Below are positions 57,244-61,180 of a stretch of 61,180 nt of DNA, in pieces. Numbering within the stretch: position 1 is the first letter of the stretch; each line of letters begins with the position of its first letter. The notes under the pieces were generated by a model that had not been told where the DNA came from, did not search any database, and worked only from the letters and a program-made list of their open reading frames with translations. Source of the stretch: Coemansia sp. RSA 1804 (lineage: Eukaryota > Kickxellomycota > Kickxellomycetes > Kickxellales > Kickxellaceae); assembly GCA_027578815.1 (NCBI GenBank), contig JANBTH010000018.1, forward strand, positions 1-61,180. Reading direction: 5' to 3'. The position numbers and the translations under genes were made by a program.

Positions 57244-58995
57244 TTATTCATTTGATTCGTCTTCTGTCAATATAGAGTTTGTGGTGTGTCTCTGCTCTGC
57301 GCCATCTGCCGGGTTGCAGAGGCGGTTGAACAGCAGATGGTTCTCAATGTCAATAATCTCGGCGCGCGCGTGGTTGGACGGACAGAACGGCAACTCACTG
57401 CGTATCTCAAGCGGCTGCGTCTCCATCAGCGTCGCAACATCCCACACCGAGATCCTACGCCTGTCGCCCAGCCGCTCCCGGAAAACATCGGCAATGTAGC
57501 TGTCAAAGCTCTGGTTGCGCAGCCGAGAGTACTGCCGATGCGTTCTGGAATTGTCGTAACGGCAGCAGTAGTGCTGACCCGTGCGCAGGATGATTTCGGT
57601 CTCGGGCCCGTAGCTCTTCTCCACCAATGCCACAAGACGGTCCAGCTGAGCGGCAAAGTATGCGCGGGTCGAGAAGGCTGCGTCCCAGTTTGTCAGTGAG
57701 ATGATAGCTACCTGCGGCGTGCCAAAGAAGTGCTGTACGCCGGCGTCGAACGAGCGCGACCACGGCATTGCGTTGCGCGCCGTCAGTCCGCCCCAGCGGC
57801 GGAAGTAGATGCGCGACTTGTTGGGCGGCGCCATTGCTTTGCTGAAGTTGCCGGTGGGCGAGTTTCCGCCGGTTATCGGATCCATGTCGATAACTACCTC
57901 TTCGCGAGATACTCGGAACCGCTCAAACCGATCCCCGTAGTCCTCGCACAGACACGGGTGCGTGGTATGCGACTCTTCCGTGCTGCACCACTCGCCAAGC
58001 GTCGTCAGCTTCTTCAGCATCCGCCGCGTGTTCGAGTCGCCGTACATGTGCAGAATCGGGTACTTTTGCACAAGACATTTGGTAAAGTCCTGGTAGCTGT
58101 ACCGCTGCATCCGACACGTATACGGCACCCAGATGCGGCCGTGGTGGTCGGGCGGCATAAGCGTCGATGTGTCAAACGGAATTTCAGTTGCATTGAGCCA
58201 CCGTCCCTCCGGGTTAGCTTCTGTGCACAGCGGCAGCGACAGATGCTGCGCCAGACTGAGCCGGTTGTTCTGGTCCGAATCCACAACCTGCACCACCAGC
58301 CCATCCGAGACCTGCAGCGCTTCGGGTGCATATACCACTGGTGGCAATCCGTCCTCCGGGTTCCACTTTGCGTCGCGGTACTCTAGCACTCCCTGTGGCA
58401 CAAAGGCATCCACATCACGCAGCGGCACATCGGCCTCGTACACGTGAGCGCTGTCACGGAGCGAGTTGCGGTAGTCCTCCACCGCACGCAGCCGCACCGG
58501 GACGCTGACTCCCGTGATGTTGCCCACAAGATCCAGCTGCACACTGTCCCACGGCTTCCCCGGGAACGGCGTATAAAGCACCGATACCCGCGCCTTTGGT
58601 GCCGGCACCACCACGCGTACGCATACGGTTTCGCCCAGCGAGATCGGCCCTGTCTGCTGAATATCCACAAACGGATGCGACATCGCCTCCTCCAGCGCCC
58701 AGTAGTCCGCCGGCACTGCAATGTCTGCACACTTGCGCCGGACTGGCCGAGAAAACCACGACTGCAGCCACGACAGGTTAGAGTTGGTGTTGCTGTCTAA
58801 CGAGGGATGATGGTGAGGTGGAGGCGGAGGCTGCATTAATGGCGGAGGCGGCGGCGGAGGAGGCGGCGGATGCGGTGGCCCTCTTCCAGGCGGTGCTGAG
58901 AGTGCTGTAATCAGGAGAACCGCCACCACCACAAGCGCTATGAATCCCACTCTGTTGCATCGTCTCAGGCTGAACATGCTCGGTCTGTATATCAT
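57244..58995 (-). CDS. Type II membrane SGNH/NXPE-like protein
   Basis: This 583-residue protein has a short cytoplasmic N terminus, one membrane anchor (about residues 16-34; GFIALVVVAVLLITALSA), a poly-Pro/His stem (about 38-64) and a lumenal part. A beta-rich domain (about 85-260) precedes a PC-esterase/SGNH-like domain with MYGDSNTRR (Ser 321). The C terminus has FCPSNHARAEIIDIENHLLFNRLC, where the catalytic Asp/His pair might lie. The layout matches NXPE-family and plant TBL-type enzymes that modify glycans in the Golgi; the activity is inferred. The ATG at 58995 or the next in frame (residue 7) may be used. It is GC-rich and intronless. Confidence 0.7.
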   Translation of the reverse strand: MIYRPSMFSLRRCNRVGFIALVVVAVLLITALSAPPGRGPPHPPPPPPPPPPLMQPPPPPHHHPSLDSNTNSNLSWLQSWFSRPVRRKCADIAVPADYWALEEAMSHPFVDIQQTGPISLGETVCVRVVVPAPKARVSVLYTPFPGKPWDSVQLDLVGNITGVSVPVRLRAVEDYRNSLRDSAHVYEADVPLRDVDAFVPQGVLEYRDAKWNPEDGLPPVVYAPEALQVSDGLVVQVVDSDQNNRLSLAQHLSLPLCTEANPEGRWLNATEIPFDTSTLMPPDHHGRIWVPYTCRMQRYSYQDFTKCLVQKYPILHMYGDSNTRRMLKKLTTLGEWCSTEESHTTHPCLCEDYGDRFERFRVSREEVVIDMDPITGGNSPTGNFSKAMAPPNKSRIYFRRWGGLTARNAMPWSRSFDAGVQHFFGTPQVAIISLTNWDAAFSTRAYFAAQLDRLVALVEKSYGPETEIILRTGQHYCCRYDNSRTHRQYSRLRNQSFDSYIADVFRERLGDRRRISVWDVATLMETQPLEIRSELPFCPSNHARAEIIDIENHLLFNRLCNPADGAEQRHTTNSILTEDESNE

Positions 58996-60266
58996 CTATG
59001 TTTTTGTACTTGTCTGTCCGAGCAAGTGGTTGCTGAATCAAGAAGGAACAATGGATGGGAGAAAGGGGAAGAGAAGAGAAGCGGGGAAGAAGGGAAGCAA
59101 GGGATAGCGTCAGCGCATGGAAATTAAGGAAGTTTTTAGGGGGTGGATAAAAGAAGACGAAAACGAAAAGATATAGGAAAGGAAAGAAGGAAAGAAATCA
59201 CCCCGCTGAAAAGAAAATAAATCAAAAAAGTTCGTGAAAAAAATCAAGAGACCAAACGGATAGGATAATAAAAAACCTGAAAAAACTCCAAACAAGACAT
59301 CCAAGAAAACTCAAACAAACAAGAATACTGTTGCATCCAAAACAGCTTTATGACCAGGGAAAAACAGGCTATCTTGCGAGTGTACACTTATCAACAAGCT
59401 CTCATTGAATGCATGCCATGCGATATGCATTGCGAATCTTTTCTGTTTATTTTTTGAAATCATTTTCATTCTTCCCCAACGGTCCCAGACGGATAGGTGA
59501 TGCAATCGAGCAGAGATACGAGGGCGTGGGTCTTTTCTGCTGATTTGGCTCTGGCCAATATCCAAAGCCTCCAGCCAACCAACTGCTTTTCAGGTAGTGT
59601 TCCTTTATTGTTCCTATTGATTTGGTTCTTGTCGAATAGTGGCATTGTGGTGTATCCGTCACCATTCTATTGGCCTTCATCTTCTTTACCACTCGGTTTT
59701 TTCACAAAAACCTTTCCGCTTTTCGAAGAATAAACTCCTGACCTCATAATGATCCATCATCAAAACAATGGTGCAAATCATAAACAAAAGAAACTCCCCA
59801 CACAGTCGCAAACACGAGGAGACACTGGCACACTGCTTTCTAGAAGATAGTCGGACATTTTATAAACAGCATAATATCTCGCGCCTGAGAGGATCATGTA
59901 CGGTCTTACAGATTGGCACCAGGATATCACCAACGCGTCAACCCTTTATGGGCTGGTAGTCTGGCAAATATATTCAAACATTTAATCCAGACATGCCAAA
60001 ACTCAAGCCATTATCTGCATTTCATAGTTGTCTGTCCATCACAGACATAATAGTCATCATACTTTTTAATTGAAATTTTCATTTTATTTATAACTCTCTG
60101 GTATACAATGTATCACTTTCAAATAAAAGCTAAAATAAAGTGTATTCCATTGCACCCGATGGTTGATGATGGATATTCTCCCTCCTTCAATCAGCCCGCT
60201 CGATTTCTTTGCTCTATACTGGTTGTATGCTGTGGTTTGATTCTGCCATGGATCTTAAGAACTCTT
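58996..60266. other. Intergenic, NXPE-like gene to right-edge family B gene
   Basis: About 1.27 kb. The left part is a purine-rich promoter/5' UTR of the NXPE-like gene (59040-59200). The last 60 or so bases match the 3' flank of the other family B gene (8350 onward) at roughly two bases in three. Short frames (59497-59959, 60108-60401) are unsupported. Confidence 0.45.
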
Positions 60267-61180
60267 TCAATATCTCAAAAGCCGCTGTATCTTGCTCATG
60301 TGCTCACTGAAGAAACCGTCTTCAATAATCCTTCCAATATTTTCCTTGTAGTTTTCTTGGTAATCGCGTGGGATGCATGTCAACCTAAAGTTTGGACATA
60401 GAATGACAAGAGCCAGCGCTGTATTTGCCGCAACCTCAGCATATGCTGAAACATATGTCATAGCGTTCCAGCGTCTGAGACGGTTGCTTACAGGATAATG
60501 CTGCTTGTGGTAGTCATCAACAAACTTTTTGAAGTTCTCGCTGTTCTTCTTATCCTTAAATTCAATTCTACCTGGAAGACACTCAAGCCTCTCCATATTA
60601 GGTAAAATTCTTATAATTTCAAGTAAATTGTCTAGTGTTCCTTTAAGTCCGGTCAGACAAAGCGTTCTAATGTTTGCTAGGTAGGGGCTTGCAGAGAATA
60701 ATTGCATTATTTTTTCGGGTTTCTTTAAATTAAAAGAAACGTGCTTTGTTTCTGGCCCTATAAGATTTTGTGCAAGGGTTACAAATGCATCAAGGTCTAC
60801 ACGCTCAGCTCTCATATTGGCAGTAGGCCCTGTTTTGTAGATTGATACGTTTGATAATTTGGAGAATTTGATGTCTGTTGACACTATTTGTCTTTGCAAA
60901 ATAGCAGCAGACAAATTATCTGTTTCAATCTTCAGGTATTCTAAAGACTTGCTATTTTTTCTAAACAGCGTATTGTCGTCAAATATACTCTTTGATACCC
61001 ATTTAAGATGTCGCAGTGCTGGGAATGGTGCTACGTTATTATCCACACGATAGCTTTCGAATGGCAACACATATGAGTAGTTTATAAACTCTAGCTTTTG
61101 TAACTGTGGATACACTAATGGCTTTCTGTTGCTATCAAATACCAATGCCCCTGCGTTTATCAAGTATGCATCTATAAACC
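60267..61180 (-). CDS. F-box-like/LRR-like protein, family B (partial, runs off edge)
   Basis: The gene enters from the right edge on the minus strand; about 303 C-terminal codons are present and the frame stays open to 61180, where FIDAYLINAGAL matches the full copy. An apparent start at 61163 is only a TTG inside the frame. It is a close paralogue of 6643-8349, in opposite orientation. The last 100 residues are nearly identical in protein and DNA, whereas residues corresponding to the middle region differ often (for example RAERVDLDAFVTLAQN against RLVDTVDPDAIMKLAQS). The N-terminal F-box-like part lies outside the window. Function as for the full copy, inferred. Confidence 0.75.
   Translation of the reverse strand, partial: FIDAYLINAGALVFDSNRKPLVYPQLQKLEFINYSYVLPFESYRVDNNVAPFPALRHLKWVSKSIFDDNTLFRKNSKSLEYLKIETDNLSAAILQRQIVSTDIKFSKLSNVSIYKTGPTANMRAERVDLDAFVTLAQNLIGPETKHVSFNLKKPEKIMQLFSASPYLANIRTLCLTGLKGTLDNLLEIIRILPNMERLECLPGRIEFKDKKNSENFKKFVDDYHKQHYPVSNRLRRWNAMTYVSAYAEVAANTALALVILCPNFRLTCIPRDYQENYKENIGRIIEDGFFSEHMSKIQRLLRY

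Noticed and set aside
1..61180. CRISPR array, intact transposon or rRNA
   Set aside because: No regularly spaced repeats, transposase, reverse transcriptase, long terminal repeats or rRNA segments were recognised on either strand.

Overview
This window looks like nuclear DNA of a filamentous fungus with compact, almost intron-free genes. Fungal markers are a Zn2Cys6 transcription factor, a kinesin-5 with a BimC box, fungal-style Gcn2, COX10, Vps29 and epsilon-COP, and one intron with a TACTAAC branch site. The expanded F-box/LRR-like families and strong base-composition contrast suggest an early-diverging lineage such as Kickxellales (Coemansia-like). That placement is inference from gene style; no marker here proves it.

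Layout. 1-8349: three minus-strand tandem F-box/LRR-like genes (family A), then one plus-strand gene of a second family (family B). 8923-23063: an AVT-type amino-acid transporter, two small AT-rich lysine-rich ORFs, kinesin-5, a BAHD-type acyltransferase, COX10, a pseudokinase-like gene overlapping the COX10 3' end, and VPS29. 23595-28793: three more family A genes in plus-strand tandem, the first truncated and the last two recent duplicates. 28901-35695: a large Zn2Cys6 factor and a seven-transmembrane GOST-like protein, both minus strand. 36511-45419: a small lysine-rich ORF, a membrane-anchored trypsin-fold pseudoprotease, a secreted GDSL esterase, a TLC-domain protein and a secreted protein with a conserved FESG motif. 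45839-58995: a very large GCN2, another small lysine-rich ORF, epsilon-COP, an MFS sugar-type transporter and a type II membrane SGNH/NXPE-like protein. 60267-61180: a second family B gene running off the right edge.

Two gene classes are interleaved. Conserved housekeeping genes are GC-rich with G/C-ending codons. Family A and B genes, the pseudoprotease and the small lysine-rich ORFs are AT-rich and often have clear TATA boxes. The AT-rich class is the accessory, fast-evolving part. Notable signals are the near-identical family B 3' ends in inverted orientation about 52 kb apart, the pseudoprotease whose three catalytic positions all read proline, the degenerate kinase antisense to COX10, the kinesin-5 GC-AG intron and enlarged L5 loop, and an overlapping upstream ORF at GCN2. 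No tRNA, rRNA, CRISPR array or intact transposon was recognised.
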